In this document: positions 1 to 7,471 of the stretch, piece by piece | How the letters are laid out: every line of letters begins with the position of its first letter | How positions within the stretch are numbered: the first letter of the stretch is position 1 | Assembly (NCBI GenBank): GCA_947464515.1 | Contig: CANHXF010000071.1 | Location: 1-8,041 of the forward strand | DNA from: Flavobacteriales bacterium | Lineage (GTDB): Bacteria; Bacteroidota; Bacteroidia; NS11-12g; UBA955 | Direction of reading: 5' to 3' | DNA length: 8,041 nucleotides | Position numbers and translations under genes: made by a program | Notes under the pieces: generated by a model | Database searches by the model: none | What the model was told of the DNA's origin: nothing | The model's input: only the letters and a program-made list of their open reading frames with translations

Positions 1-187
1 CATCAGCACGTTTTTTTAGTACATAATCCTCTCTATGATAAGTAACATCAATAAAAGATGGCTGAAACTCCATCAACGGATCTATGCTGGCAAACAGTTC
101 TTTAATACTTGCGCCTTTTAAAGGGGGCAGAATTTCGAATGAAAAGAGCGTTTTGTCGGCGCCAGAGATATGTTCAGTAATTTTCAT
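1..187 (-). CDS. metF: 5,10-methylenetetrahydrofolate reductase, N-terminal 62 residues (3' end outside window)
   Basis: The cytoplasmic flavoenzyme MetF reduces 5,10-methylene-THF to 5-methyl-THF, the methyl donor for methionine synthesis. Only the first 62 codons are visible. They contain the family's first beta strand FSFEILPP (residues 15-22), equivalent to SFEFFPP of E. coli MetF, where the Glu (here Glu18) is the catalytic acid. The second strand, FIDVTYHRE (residues 45-53), matches the VTYG-type strand of the family and has the wording usual in Bacteroidota. The ATG lies 3 bases after the stop of the M28 peptidase gene, with no Shine-Dalgarno sequence, so it is almost certainly read from the same transcript. 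The rest of the TIM barrel, including most FAD contacts, lies beyond base 1. Seen: reading frame and motifs; family assignment comes from known MetF sequences; operon membership is inferred from spacing. Confidence 0.93.
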   Translation of the reverse strand, partial: MKITEHISGADKTLFSFEILPPLKGASIKELFASIDPLMEFQPSFIDVTYHREDYVLKKRAD

Positions 188-190
188 GAA

Positions 191-1885
191 TTATTGGAAT
201 GAAATAGGAAGTGTGAGTGTTTCGGTGCCACGGAGTACAACTACTTTGGAAGGATTTTCAGGGTTGATTTTACCCAAACCCACCATATAATCTTCGATGC
301 CATTTACCGGCATATCGCCTAGCATCATAATGATATCGCCTTTTTGAAGACCGGCTTTCTGAGCAGGTTTGCCATCGGTTACGCCATCAATTCGCATGCC
401 TTTTCCGCTGTAACTGTAATCAGGCATCACACCCAATGTTACTTTGAATTTGGTTCTTCCCGCCGTTGCGTCTTGGGTTTTAGTAAAAGCTAATTTGCCG
501 CGTTTGTTGTTGAGCGAGACAAGCTGTTCCATTACGTTTAGGCTGTTTGACATGCCAACATAATTGATGAGATTCTCATCGTCGCTAGGCTTGTGATAGT
601 CCTCATGCTGTCCGCTGAAGAAATGGACTACAGGAATATTTTCGATATAGAACGATGCGTGATCACTTGGACCTAGACCACTCTTAGTTGTGATAATTCT
701 GATTTGATTGGTATCGGTTTTGATCATTGCGATTGCCTTTTCGAACTGCGGAGAAGTCCCAACACCGTTGAGCGTGAGCACTTTCTTGGTCGTATCGATT
801 CTTCCTAGCATGTCGATGTTAATCACATAGTTGATCTTCCCCAATTTGCCATTGTTATTTCCTGTAAGATTTTCGGGAGGGTTTTGCGTAAAGAACTTAG
901 AGCCTAGCAATCCCAATTCTTCACCACTGAATGCGATAAATAGGTAGTTATTTTTCTTGTATTTCCTGCCTTTTAAGGTTCTTGCCATCTCTAACATGGC
1001 AGCCACGCCAGAAGCGTTGTCATCGGCACCATTGTGAATTTCTGCTTTGCCGGTATATCTGCTGTTTTCGTATTCGTTGATTCCAATGTGATCGTGGTGT
1101 GCACAAACTACGATGGTGTTTTTCTTGCGGTTATTGCGGAATGCATAGACGTTGTGTCCTTGGGCTTTCAAAACATAAATATTGCTTATCAGGGTGATGG
1201 GTGCCACTGGGAATAGACCCGTCTGATTACAAAAGAATACAGGGATCGACAGGGTTTTTTCATCGCGTTTTAGGTTGCCACTTGGGGCGATAAAACTGGT
1301 GTAAGGCTTGATGAAAATGATACCAACGGCCCCGCGTTTGGTAGCTTCTGCAATTTTATTTGGAATTTCTGCGACCTCTGAAAGTTCATCTTTGGGGTTT
1401 TCTTGCATCCCGGGGAAACCCAATCGAATCAAAGCAATTTTCCCTTTGATATCAAAAACGTAATCGTCTCTTTTCGTTTTTTCGTGGACCAATCCATAAC
1501 CGCAATCGACCCAAGGGGCTGTGACGCTATCGAGGTTTGCACTTTGCGACAAAGGATAATATTCACTGAATAGGGTTAGTTTTCTGATGACGGTGTCGAT
1601 GCCTGGCGCGCGAACACCAAAAAGACATTTGTTACTTGCCAATCGCAATTTTACGATATCAAATTCTTGGGTTTGGGGCTGAAGCTTGGCTGCGATGAAT
1701 TGTTGCTTGATGTATTCCGCACTCATCATTTCTCCGGGTGATCCGGTTTGACGGCCTTGAAGTTCATCACTTGCGAGGTAACTAATGTCCTTTTTCAATC
1801 GCTCAGCTCTTGTCGCGGGGACTTGTTGTGCTTGGGCTATGGTAGTACTGCAAAGAGCAATAATAGATAATGAAATCAATCTCAT
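191..1885 (-). CDS. Secreted M28 family zinc aminopeptidase with PA and C-terminal PDZ domains
   Basis: This is a 564-residue exported metallopeptidase, likely an aminopeptidase in the periplasm or outside the cell. Residues 1-19 form a signal peptide ending AQA|Q. A protease-associated (PA) domain lies at about 120-245, inserted before the catalytic core. The two-zinc M28 site is complete: HHD (His263, Asp265), GADDNASG (Asp288), SGEELG (catalytic Glu322, ligand Glu323), NIDMLG (Asp358) and DYHKPSDD (His431). A PDZ domain occupies about 482-562 (MRIDGVTDGKPAQKAGLQKG), probably for binding substrate or a partner. The frame stays open upstream to 2038, but that part overlaps the transporter gene and would bury the signal peptide, so I chose the ATG at 1885. 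This start overlaps the transporter stop as ATGA, which implies coupled translation. Substrate specificity cannot be read from the sequence. Confidence 0.93.
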   Translation of the reverse strand: MRLISLSIIALCSTTIAQAQQVPATRAERLKKDISYLASDELQGRQTGSPGEMMSAEYIKQQFIAAKLQPQTQEFDIVKLRLASNKCLFGVRAPGIDTVIRKLTLFSEYYPLSQSANLDSVTAPWVDCGYGLVHEKTKRDDYVFDIKGKIALIRLGFPGMQENPKDELSEVAEIPNKIAEATKRGAVGIIFIKPYTSFIAPSGNLKRDEKTLSIPVFFCNQTGLFPVAPITLISNIYVLKAQGHNVYAFRNNRKKNTIVVCAHHDHIGINEYENSRYTGKAEIHNGADDNASGVAAMLEMARTLKGRKYKKNNYLFIAFSGEELGLLGSKFFTQNPPENLTGNNNGKLGKINYVINIDMLGRIDTTKKVLTLNGVGTSPQFEKAIAMIKTDTNQIRIITTKSGLGPSDHASFYIENIPVVHFFSGQHEDYHKPSDDENLINYVGMSNSLNVMEQLVSLNNKRGKLAFTKTQDATAGRTKFKVTLGVMPDYSYSGKGMRIDGVTDGKPAQKAGLQKGDIIMMLGDMPVNGIEDYMVGLGKINPENPSKVVVLRGTETLTLPISFQ

Positions 1886-2808
1886 GAATATAGTTCTAAA
1901 AGGGTTTTTACTAAAATGAAAGCAGAAAGTAGTGCAAATATAACACGGAGCCAAACAACGGGTACTTTGGTCGCGATTTTCTGTCCCAAAGATGAGAAGA
2001 AAACAACACCCAATAACATGGGAATAAGCATAATCCACAAAAGATAGCCGGTTTGATAATCTGAAATCTGATGGGTGGGGGTGATACTCACATATTTTAT
2101 CAAGGCGGAGATGGAAAGGATTGGCACAATGGAAAGCGATAATGCAGTGGCGCTGTGCATAGATTTCTTTAAGATGATTACGAATAGTGGCACCATAATA
2201 ATACCCCCACCTAGGCCACTCAGGGCGACAATGGTTCCGGCGAAAATACCCACCAGCATAGAAGGCCAGTCGTTAACTAAGCTAAAGTGATAGGGTATGC
2301 TTGTGTCGACAATTGTTTCATTGTTTTTGAGGGTGATATCTTCTTTACGGGATGATTTCGACTTCCCAAAAATCATATTGAGAATACTAAGCACTAAAAA
2401 TCCCAAAAATACGCCTTGAAACACGTCCTTTTGATACCAATTTCCTTGCTGTATGCCTTGGGTCATAAAGAAATTGCTGATGGCTCCGGGGATGCCAATT
2501 GTGAGGCTTTGTTTCCATTGCCAAGTACCCATTTTGATTTGACGAAAGGTTCCAGAAACGCCGGACATGAATACCAAAGCGATAGAATTTGCCAGCGTAA
2601 ATTTGACCATTTCGGCACTGCTGATATCGTATTGATGCAGGTAAGATGTGATCACTGGGATAAACAACATTCCACCGCCTACGCCCAAAAGTCCAGCGAG
2701 TAATCCTCCAAAAGAACCCAATAATAAAAGCCAAAGAAAGCCCGCGGTCAGCAAATCGGTGGAGATATTAATCAATGTCCACGAAAATTCAGTTGAGGTG
2801 ATTAACAT
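1882..2808 (-). CDS. TauE/SafE family membrane transporter (putative sulfite/anion exporter)
   Basis: This is a 308-residue inner-membrane protein with about eight hydrophobic segments arranged as two related halves. Each half carries the glycine-rich family signature: GLLAGLLGVGGGMLFIP at residues 35-51 and GIFAGTIVALSGLGGGIIMVP at about 187-207. A hydrophilic loop (about 149-178) joins the halves. The family (Pfam TauE/SafE, COG0730) includes proteins implicated in export of sulfite, sulfoacetate or related organic anions, but most members have no proven substrate, and no neighbour here is a clear sulfur-metabolism gene. The gene starts 21 bases after the S41 protease stop and its TGA stop overlaps the M28 peptidase ATG, so it sits in the middle of an operon. 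No Shine-Dalgarno sequence precedes the ATG. The family call is firm; sulfite as substrate is only a family-level guess. Confidence 0.92.
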   Translation of the reverse strand: MLITSTEFSWTLINISTDLLTAGFLWLLLLGSFGGLLAGLLGVGGGMLFIPVITSYLHQYDISSAEMVKFTLANSIALVFMSGVSGTFRQIKMGTWQWKQSLTIGIPGAISNFFMTQGIQQGNWYQKDVFQGVFLGFLVLSILNMIFGKSKSSRKEDITLKNNETIVDTSIPYHFSLVNDWPSMLVGIFAGTIVALSGLGGGIIMVPLFVIILKKSMHSATALSLSIVPILSISALIKYVSITPTHQISDYQTGYLLWIMLIPMLLGVVFFSSLGQKIATKVPVVWLRVIFALLSAFILVKTLLELYS

Positions 2809-2829
2809 TGCGATGCGTTCGTGACGGGG

Positions 2830-4452
2830 TTATTTTAATAATGATTGATATCGGTCCAACTGGTGTATCAAGGCCGCAGCTTCTTTGGACTCAAGGTCTA
2901 ACAACAACCATTCTTGGTGAAAACGATTTTTCTTTAACTTTCTTTCCATCAATGCGCGATTCATCTGCAAAATGATGCTTGATTTTTGGGTGGTTAAATC
3001 CGTTTTTACTTTGTTTGCAACATGATCCGCATTGATTTTTAGTCCAGAAATTTGTTTGATAAACAAGGTGTCGGAGTACATCGATGTCATTGCTTTGTGC
3101 AATTTTTCCTGAAGAGTAATCTGGCTTTTTTTGATTGCAAATTGAGAGAATTGAGCAAACTGTTGTTCGGTAATTGGATGAAAGATGCTGTCGGGTTGAA
3201 GGTTATATTGCTGATTGGCCCAATCGAATACGATATTTTCTTGCTCCAGCCACTTTAGTATTTCCAATCCTTGGTAGGGTTTTAAGGCCACATCGGGATC
3301 TATGCCACCGCCTTCGTAAACGGTTCTTCCGCCTTGGGTTTTGAAGGCCTTTTTTTGCGCGGTCGACATCGTTTTTGCAACGCCATTTTCATCGCGATCA
3401 CCATATTGAAGTTTTTGAATACATCGACCACTGGGGGTATAGTACTTGGCAACGGTGAGTTTCATTTGGGTTCTATAAGGCAAACTCGCGTAATTCTGCA
3501 CCAACCCTTTTCCGAAACTCGTTTGGCCCATAATCACTGCGCGATCCATGTCTTGTAGGCTGCCACTAACGACTTCAGATGCGGAGGCGGAATGTTCATT
3601 GACTAAAACAACAAGGGGAGTATTTGGCAAAAGGGCTTTGTTGGGTGTGATCCAGTTTTTTGGGCCGGTTACGTTTTGACCTCTAAGTGTAACGATGGAT
3701 CGATTTTCACCAACAAAAAGTCCAACGATTTGAACGGCTTCATTTAGGAGTCCACCGCCATTGTCGCGCAAATCCAAAATCACCCCTTTTAACTCCGTTT
3801 TCTCCATCATCTTTTTGAGTGATGCTTCAATTTCGTCTGAGGCGTGTTGACCAAATTCTTCGAGTTTTACGTAGGCAATATCGCCTTGGTATAGACCGCT
3901 GAATGATACACTGGCAGTTTTGATTGCCATGCGTGTGATTTGCTTTTTGATGCTTTTGCCGTCGCGATCGATTTCTATGGAAAAGGAGGTATTAGGGGCG
4001 CCTCGAACCATGCTCAGCAGTTGGTCGGTTGACTTGTCTTTTAATGAAATGCCGTTGATGCTGCTAATGATATCACCGAGTCTTACATCGGCGATGTTAA
4101 ACGCATAGCCTTCTTCGATAAAATTGACAACGGGGTAATGATTTCGAATCATGATTCTACAACCCACGCCGCCATATTGTCCTTGTTTTTCTATGAGGGC
4201 TTCCTCCGCTTGGTATTCTGTAAAAAAATTGGTGTAGGGATCTAGTGATTTAAGCATCGCATCGATGCCTGTTTTCATGAGTTTTCCCGGTTCGATTTCA
4301 TCGACGTAGTTGGTGCCTAATTCCTTATAAAGGGCTGTGAAAATCTCTATATTTTTGGAATATTCAAACAGGTTGTCGACGACTTTATTTCCCTGGCTTA
4401 AGAAGAAAGAGCAGAGGCAAAGTAAAAACCATTTGGGCAGACGAATGACCAT
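2830..4452 (-). CDS. S41 family C-terminal processing protease (CtpA/Prc type)
   Basis: This is a 540-residue serine protease of the tail-specific/CTP group, which trims or degrades envelope proteins from their C termini. A hydrophobic N-terminal segment (about 6-20) should export or anchor it. Next come the N-terminal helical region with SLDPYTNFFT (69-78), a PDZ domain (about 90-175, starting YGGVG) and the protease core. The catalytic residues are Ser290 in SASASE and Lys315 in FGKG, with Asp301; the spacings of 11 and 25 residues match Ser430/Asp441/Lys455 of E. coli Tsp. DLRDNGGG (227-234) is the conserved structural motif. A charged tail of about 145 residues (395-540) follows the core, as in the longer Bacteroidota members. 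The ATG lies four bases after a TATCTTTG promoter-like box. This is the first gene of a tight block that runs on into the transporter, the M28 peptidase and metF. Confidence 0.95.
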   Translation of the reverse strand: MVIRLPKWFLLCLCSFFLSQGNKVVDNLFEYSKNIEIFTALYKELGTNYVDEIEPGKLMKTGIDAMLKSLDPYTNFFTEYQAEEALIEKQGQYGGVGCRIMIRNHYPVVNFIEEGYAFNIADVRLGDIISSINGISLKDKSTDQLLSMVRGAPNTSFSIEIDRDGKSIKKQITRMAIKTASVSFSGLYQGDIAYVKLEEFGQHASDEIEASLKKMMEKTELKGVILDLRDNGGGLLNEAVQIVGLFVGENRSIVTLRGQNVTGPKNWITPNKALLPNTPLVVLVNEHSASASEVVSGSLQDMDRAVIMGQTSFGKGLVQNYASLPYRTQMKLTVAKYYTPSGRCIQKLQYGDRDENGVAKTMSTAQKKAFKTQGGRTVYEGGGIDPDVALKPYQGLEILKWLEQENIVFDWANQQYNLQPDSIFHPITEQQFAQFSQFAIKKSQITLQEKLHKAMTSMYSDTLFIKQISGLKINADHVANKVKTDLTTQKSSIILQMNRALMERKLKKNRFHQEWLLLDLESKEAAALIHQLDRYQSLLK

Positions 4453-4456
4453 GAAT

Positions 4457-4464
4457 CAAAGATA
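4457..4464 (-). promoter_or_regulatory. Candidate Bacteroidota -7 promoter box before the S41 protease
   Basis: The minus strand reads TATCTTTG, a full match to the Bacteroidota -7 consensus TAnnTTTG. It ends only four bases before the protease ATG, so transcription from it would start at or next to the start codon. No TTG or TTTG is found at the usual 17-23 base distance upstream; the nearest candidate is TTTA, 24 bases away. The box is supported by its exact match and by an identical octamer in the same position before the channel gene; the missing -33 element keeps confidence modest. Confidence 0.42.
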
Positions 4465-4498
4465 CAAAAATCGCGGTGAGGAATGGGGTAAATTGGAA

Positions 4499-4513
4499 CG
4501 TGAAATTTTCACG
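4499..4513. repeat. Perfect 15-base palindrome between channel and S41 protease genes
   Basis: CGTGAAATTTTCACG has 7-base arms around one central base and begins three bases after the channel stop codon in the direction of transcription. As RNA it could form only a short stem (five pairs with a five-base loop) and no run of U follows, so it makes a poor intrinsic terminator. As DNA it could be a regulator's operator: its centre is about 45 bases upstream of the TATCTTTG box. No known binding motif is recognised; the role is inference. Confidence 0.35.
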
Positions 4514-4516
4514 CAA

Positions 4517-5764
4517 TCAACTTTCTTTGCCAGAAGGGGACTCGAAAATTTCCAAATCAAAATTGGGCACAACGGCCAACACATGGTCAAAAATGTCGGC
4601 AGCGATATTTTCGTGGTCGATCCATTGTTTGTCGCGGGTGAAGCAGTACAATTCCAGAGGCAGACCTTTTTCGCTCGGAGATAGCTGTCGCACTATTGCC
4701 ACTAATTTCTTGTTGACCTTAGGATGTTGATCGACGTAGCGATACATGTATTCCCTAAAAATTCCTACATTAGTTAAGTTTCTACCGTTGGCAAGGGTGG
4801 ATTTATCGATCTTATTTTTTTCGTTATAGGCATCAATTTCCACTTGCTTTTTATCGATGTAGTCTTTAATTAGTTCAATTTTTTTGAAGCGTTCCAGCAT
4901 TTGAGGGGTGCAGAATTGGATGGTAGAAATTTTGATGTTGATGGCGCGTTTCATTCGGCGGCCTTGGCTTTCTTCCATGCCTCTCCAGTTTTTGAACGCA
5001 TCGTTAATTAGGCCATGGGTAGGAATGGTGGTGATGGTGTTGTCCCAGTTTTTTACTTTGATATTGGTAAGATTTATTTCTACTACATGACCATCTGCCC
5101 CGTATTTGGGTACTTCAATCCAATCATCCATTCTAACGATATCGTTTCCGGAAATTTGAATGGAAGCCACCAATCCCAAAATGGTATCGCGGAAGGTTAG
5201 AATTACCAAGGCTGAAAGTGCACCAAAAGCGGTAAGTAATGTCCACAGGGGTTTATCGGTGATGTTGCTAATGATAAACAGAATGCCTACTGCATAATTG
5301 ATGATGTTGAGCAGTTGGGTATAGGATCCAATGGGTTTGTCTTTGAAATCTTCGGAATTGAGTAAAAAGATTTTTATGGCCCGGAGCACAGCTTGTACAA
5401 AACGGATGATGGCGATGATGATATAAGCATCGATTAGATGTTGTAAAATGTTAATCCAATCCGAGTTTTCATTGAAGATAAAAATGAGTCCTTTTTTTGC
5501 AACTAAGGCGGGAACAACATGTGCGAGATAAATAAAAACCCGCATTTCAACCAAAATATCGTCGTATGTGTTATTTGATTTTTTTGCATAACGGGCCACC
5601 AAAGTGAGGATGACTTTTCTAGAGACAAAATCGGCGATAGCGATGAGTGCGAGGAGGCCCATCGACAAGACGAGGGGGTGTAAGATTTCACATGAATTGG
5701 CTGTAGCTCCGGCGTTCTGAAGCTGTTGCATCAACCATTGAGAAAACTGAATTTTATAACTCAT
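4517..5764 (-). CDS. Mechanosensitive ion channel, MscS family, YbdG type
   Basis: This is a 415-residue inner-membrane channel expected to open under membrane tension and release solutes on hypo-osmotic shock. The length equals E. coli YbdG (MscM), and the architecture is the same: about five membrane segments (roughly 28-48, 75-97, 108-130, 152-168, 173-205), the last being the pore helix, then the MscS beta domain. Diagnostic YbdG-type wording follows: DDWIEVPKYGADGHVVEI (213-230), NTITTIPTHGLI (242-253) and FKNWRGMEESQGRRMKRAI (257-275). The soluble C-terminal region (about 276-415) carries the charged insertion that sets YbdG apart from small MscS proteins. An ATG eight codons upstream (5788) is in frame, but a TATCTTTG box lies between the two and MSYKIQF is the more natural start, so I chose 5764. 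Neighbouring lipid-modifying and envelope protease genes fit a membrane-stress theme, which is inference. Confidence 0.94.
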   Translation of the reverse strand: MSYKIQFSQWLMQQLQNAGATANSCEILHPLVLSMGLLALIAIADFVSRKVILTLVARYAKKSNNTYDDILVEMRVFIYLAHVVPALVAKKGLIFIFNENSDWINILQHLIDAYIIIAIIRFVQAVLRAIKIFLLNSEDFKDKPIGSYTQLLNIINYAVGILFIISNITDKPLWTLLTAFGALSALVILTFRDTILGLVASIQISGNDIVRMDDWIEVPKYGADGHVVEINLTNIKVKNWDNTITTIPTHGLINDAFKNWRGMEESQGRRMKRAINIKISTIQFCTPQMLERFKKIELIKDYIDKKQVEIDAYNEKNKIDKSTLANGRNLTNVGIFREYMYRYVDQHPKVNKKLVAIVRQLSPSEKGLPLELYCFTRDKQWIDHENIAADIFDHVLAVVPNFDLEIFESPSGKES

Positions 5765-5769
5765 TGTAG

Positions 5770-5777
5770 CAAAGATA
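5770..5777 (-). promoter_or_regulatory. Candidate Bacteroidota -7 promoter box before the mechanosensitive channel
   Basis: The minus strand reads TATCTTTG, identical to the box before the S41 protease and a full match to TAnnTTTG. Only five bases (CTACA) separate it from the chosen ATG at 5764. A TTG occurs 24 bases upstream, slightly beyond the usual 17-23 base spacing of the -33 element. If the box is used, the transcript would be leaderless or nearly so, and the in-frame ATG at 5788 would lie upstream of transcription start, which supports the shorter protein. Confidence 0.45.
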
Positions 5778-5795
5778 AATGAGCGCATTTGGTTT

Positions 5796-5814
5796 GTTCA
5801 GCAATTCGCAGAAC
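5796..5814. repeat. Imperfect inverted repeat in the gap before the channel gene
   Basis: GTTCAGC-AATTC-GCAGAAC has 7-base arms with one mismatch around a five-base centre. On the plus strand it is followed by five Ts, but no gene is read in that direction here. On the minus strand no T run follows, so it is not a convincing terminator for the DUF2147 gene. Its centre lies about 31 bases upstream of the TATCTTTG box, overlapping where a -33 element would sit, so an operator is possible. This is a weak call. Confidence 0.25.
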
Positions 5815-5835
5815 TTTTTGATGGAGTTGGGGAAA

Positions 5836-6315
5836 TTATCGTTTGCGGGTGGTTCGATGAAAAATTGCTGCTTGCGATAGAAATCTAAACCAGACGAAGC
5901 CAGTTACTTTGATATTGTTCTGATTTATTGGAGTGATATAAGCAGAATAGGTTTGATTTTCTCTTGGATGAAATATGGTTCCGTGAGACCATTCATTATT
6001 TTGCCAAATAAAATCTTTCATCAAGATCATACCAATCCAGTGTTGTTCCGCTTTTATTAAGGGTTGTCCTGGATTTGAAAGATTCTGAATCCAAATGGCT
6101 TTGCCGAAGTACTTGTTGTTGACTTTGTAAATGTTTACAAGGACTTCGTTTTTGTCATCCATCCAATTTCCGATTATCATATCAGCGGAAAATGCGGGCA
6201 ATTTTTTGGGCAATTTTGACGCACCAACCAACAGTGTGATTGCCATGGCAAAACCCATAAATTTGATGGTAGACTTTTTAAATTTTCGTGTTAATTTCTC
6301 AATTCCTCTCCTCAC
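5836..6315 (-). CDS. Small exported DUF2147 family protein
   Basis: This is a protein of up to 159 residues resembling the DUF2147 family of small exported proteins, which have no established function. Signs are GNWMDDKNEVLVNIYKVNNK (49-68), YFGKAIWIQ (69-77), the IGMILMKDFIWQNNEWSHGTI segment (94-114), FHPRENQTYSAYI (115-127) and the closing VTGF-FLSQAAIFHR pattern, matching family wording of the LLGLxILxGFxYxxxxWxxGxIYDPxNGKTY type. A basic N terminus and hydrophobic stretch (20-32) look like a signal peptide, with possible cleavage near FSA|D (45). The start is uncertain: GTG at 6315 gives the basic n-region, whereas ATG at 6258 gives 140 residues with a nearly uncharged start. No upstream ATG exists in the 21-base gap after the desaturase stop, so the gene is probably cotranscribed with the desaturase. 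The C terminus is short and basic (RTTRKR). Confidence 0.75.
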   Translation of the reverse strand: MRRGIEKLTRKFKKSTIKFMGFAMAITLLVGASKLPKKLPAFSADMIIGNWMDDKNEVLVNIYKVNNKYFGKAIWIQNLSNPGQPLIKAEQHWIGMILMKDFIWQNNEWSHGTIFHPRENQTYSAYITPINQNNIKVTGFVWFRFLSQAAIFHRTTRKR

Positions 6316-6336
6316 AATCTGATGGTCTCTCTTTTG

Positions 6337-7467
6337 TTAATTTCTTATTTCTATTGATGATAATTCCTCATGCTCTTGATTCTCCAAAATCTCATGTGCG
6401 GTCTGTTTGAGATGTAAAATGTGTGATCTCATGCCTTCCCAAAAAGTAAACGACTTATACCAGTGGCCCACGTTATTTTCCTCGAGGGTTTTTTTTACGA
6501 TTTGGGTAAGTGTTGGGTAATGGATATGACAAATTTCCGGAAAAATGTGATGGGCAATATGTGTATTAAATCCACCGAACAGAAAATGAGCAATATAGCT
6601 TGTGGGATGAAAATCTATTGTTGTATTGATTTGATGGCTGAGCCATGAATTTTCGATGATATTGGTTTCTTCATTAGCCCTTACATATCTAATTTCTTGA
6701 ATGTGATGCGAAATGAAAAAAGTGAATGTCAAGAAGAAGGAAACAATAAAGTGCATGATTAAAAATGCTCCAACTACCTGGAATAAACTAAAATCCGCAA
6801 TTAGCGTAGGTAATACAATAAAGTTGAAGATATAAATGAGTTTGATAGCTACAATTTTGATCCATTCAATGGTAGGGATTTTTTTGATCCGCGAATTCGC
6901 AGAATCCTTGCGAATCAGAATGATAAAATCTTCGGCAAAGATCCAAAACAGGGTCACGATTAAATACAAAAACGGGGCGTAAATGTGTTGGTATTTGTGA
7001 ATGGGCTTTGATTTTTGTTTGGGATTCAAAAGAATCAACGGCGACATTTCAAGGTCGGAATCACGGTCATAAACATTAGGGAAAATATGGTGAGCAGAGT
7101 TATGTCGAATTTGCCACATGTAACCACCCAAACCTTGCATGGCATAAATGATTTGAAATAAGGTCCCGTCGAATCTTTTATTGCCAGTAAGACAACCATG
7201 AGCACCGTCGTGGCCAAAATTGATGCCCAATAACAGCATGGAAAATCCAACGGATAGGTAGGCCAAACATAAGGTTAAGAAACTATTAGCATGGAAAACC
7301 CAGTATGCTGAAACGATAACCAAGGTCAACTGCGCGATAAATTTAAGCGCCAAATTTCCATTCCCATTTTTGGTGTAGTCATTGTCCAAAAAGTAATTAT
7401 CTACTTTTACTTTGATCTGTTTTAGGATAAGATCCGGACTGTCTTTTGAGAGGTATTTAAACGACAT
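6337..7467 (-). CDS. Membrane fatty acid desaturase (acyl-lipid / linoleoyl-CoA desaturase-like)
   Basis: This is a 376-residue integral membrane di-iron enzyme that introduces a cis double bond into acyl chains, probably of membrane lipids, using O2 and an external electron donor. All three histidine boxes are present: HDGAH (86-90), HNSAHH (122-127) and HIAHH (303-307). In the third box His replaces the Gln of the front-end type QxxHH. Hydrophobic segments occur at about 43-80, 163-183 and 205-255. No cytochrome b5 domain is fused at either end, so the electron donor (ferredoxin or a separate b5) is encoded elsewhere. The closest group is COG3239 (delta-5/delta-6-like desaturases); regioselectivity cannot be predicted. 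I start at the ATG at 7467; an in-frame TTG two codons earlier is less likely. A hairpin with eight Ts ends four bases before the start, and the DUF2147 gene follows after 21 bases. Confidence 0.95.
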   Translation of the reverse strand: MSFKYLSKDSPDLILKQIKVKVDNYFLDNDYTKNGNGNLALKFIAQLTLVIVSAYWVFHANSFLTLCLAYLSVGFSMLLLGINFGHDGAHGCLTGNKRFDGTLFQIIYAMQGLGGYMWQIRHNSAHHIFPNVYDRDSDLEMSPLILLNPKQKSKPIHKYQHIYAPFLYLIVTLFWIFAEDFIILIRKDSANSRIKKIPTIEWIKIVAIKLIYIFNFIVLPTLIADFSLFQVVGAFLIMHFIVSFFLTFTFFISHHIQEIRYVRANEETNIIENSWLSHQINTTIDFHPTSYIAHFLFGGFNTHIAHHIFPEICHIHYPTLTQIVKKTLEENNVGHWYKSFTFWEGMRSHILHLKQTAHEILENQEHEELSSIEIRN

Positions 7468-7471
7468 TATC

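Noticed and set aside
1886..2038. Upstream extension of the M28 peptidase frame by 51 codons
   Set aside because: It overlaps the 3' end of the transporter gene, has unrelated Cys-rich composition and would place the clear signal peptide (MRLISLSIIALCS) inside the protein.
2387..2734. Minus-strand 115-codon open frame within the transporter gene
   Set aside because: It lies wholly inside the well-supported TauE/SafE gene in another frame, and its translation lacks any recognisable family pattern.
4337..4730. Two overlapping plus-strand open frames across the channel-protease gap
   Set aside because: They run antisense to conserved genes and their translations look like composition noise. 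No promoter or start context is seen on the plus strand.
5796..5819. Plus-strand intrinsic terminator (inverted repeat plus TTTTT)
   Set aside because: No plus-strand gene precedes it; every supported gene here is on the minus strand, where no T run follows the repeat.
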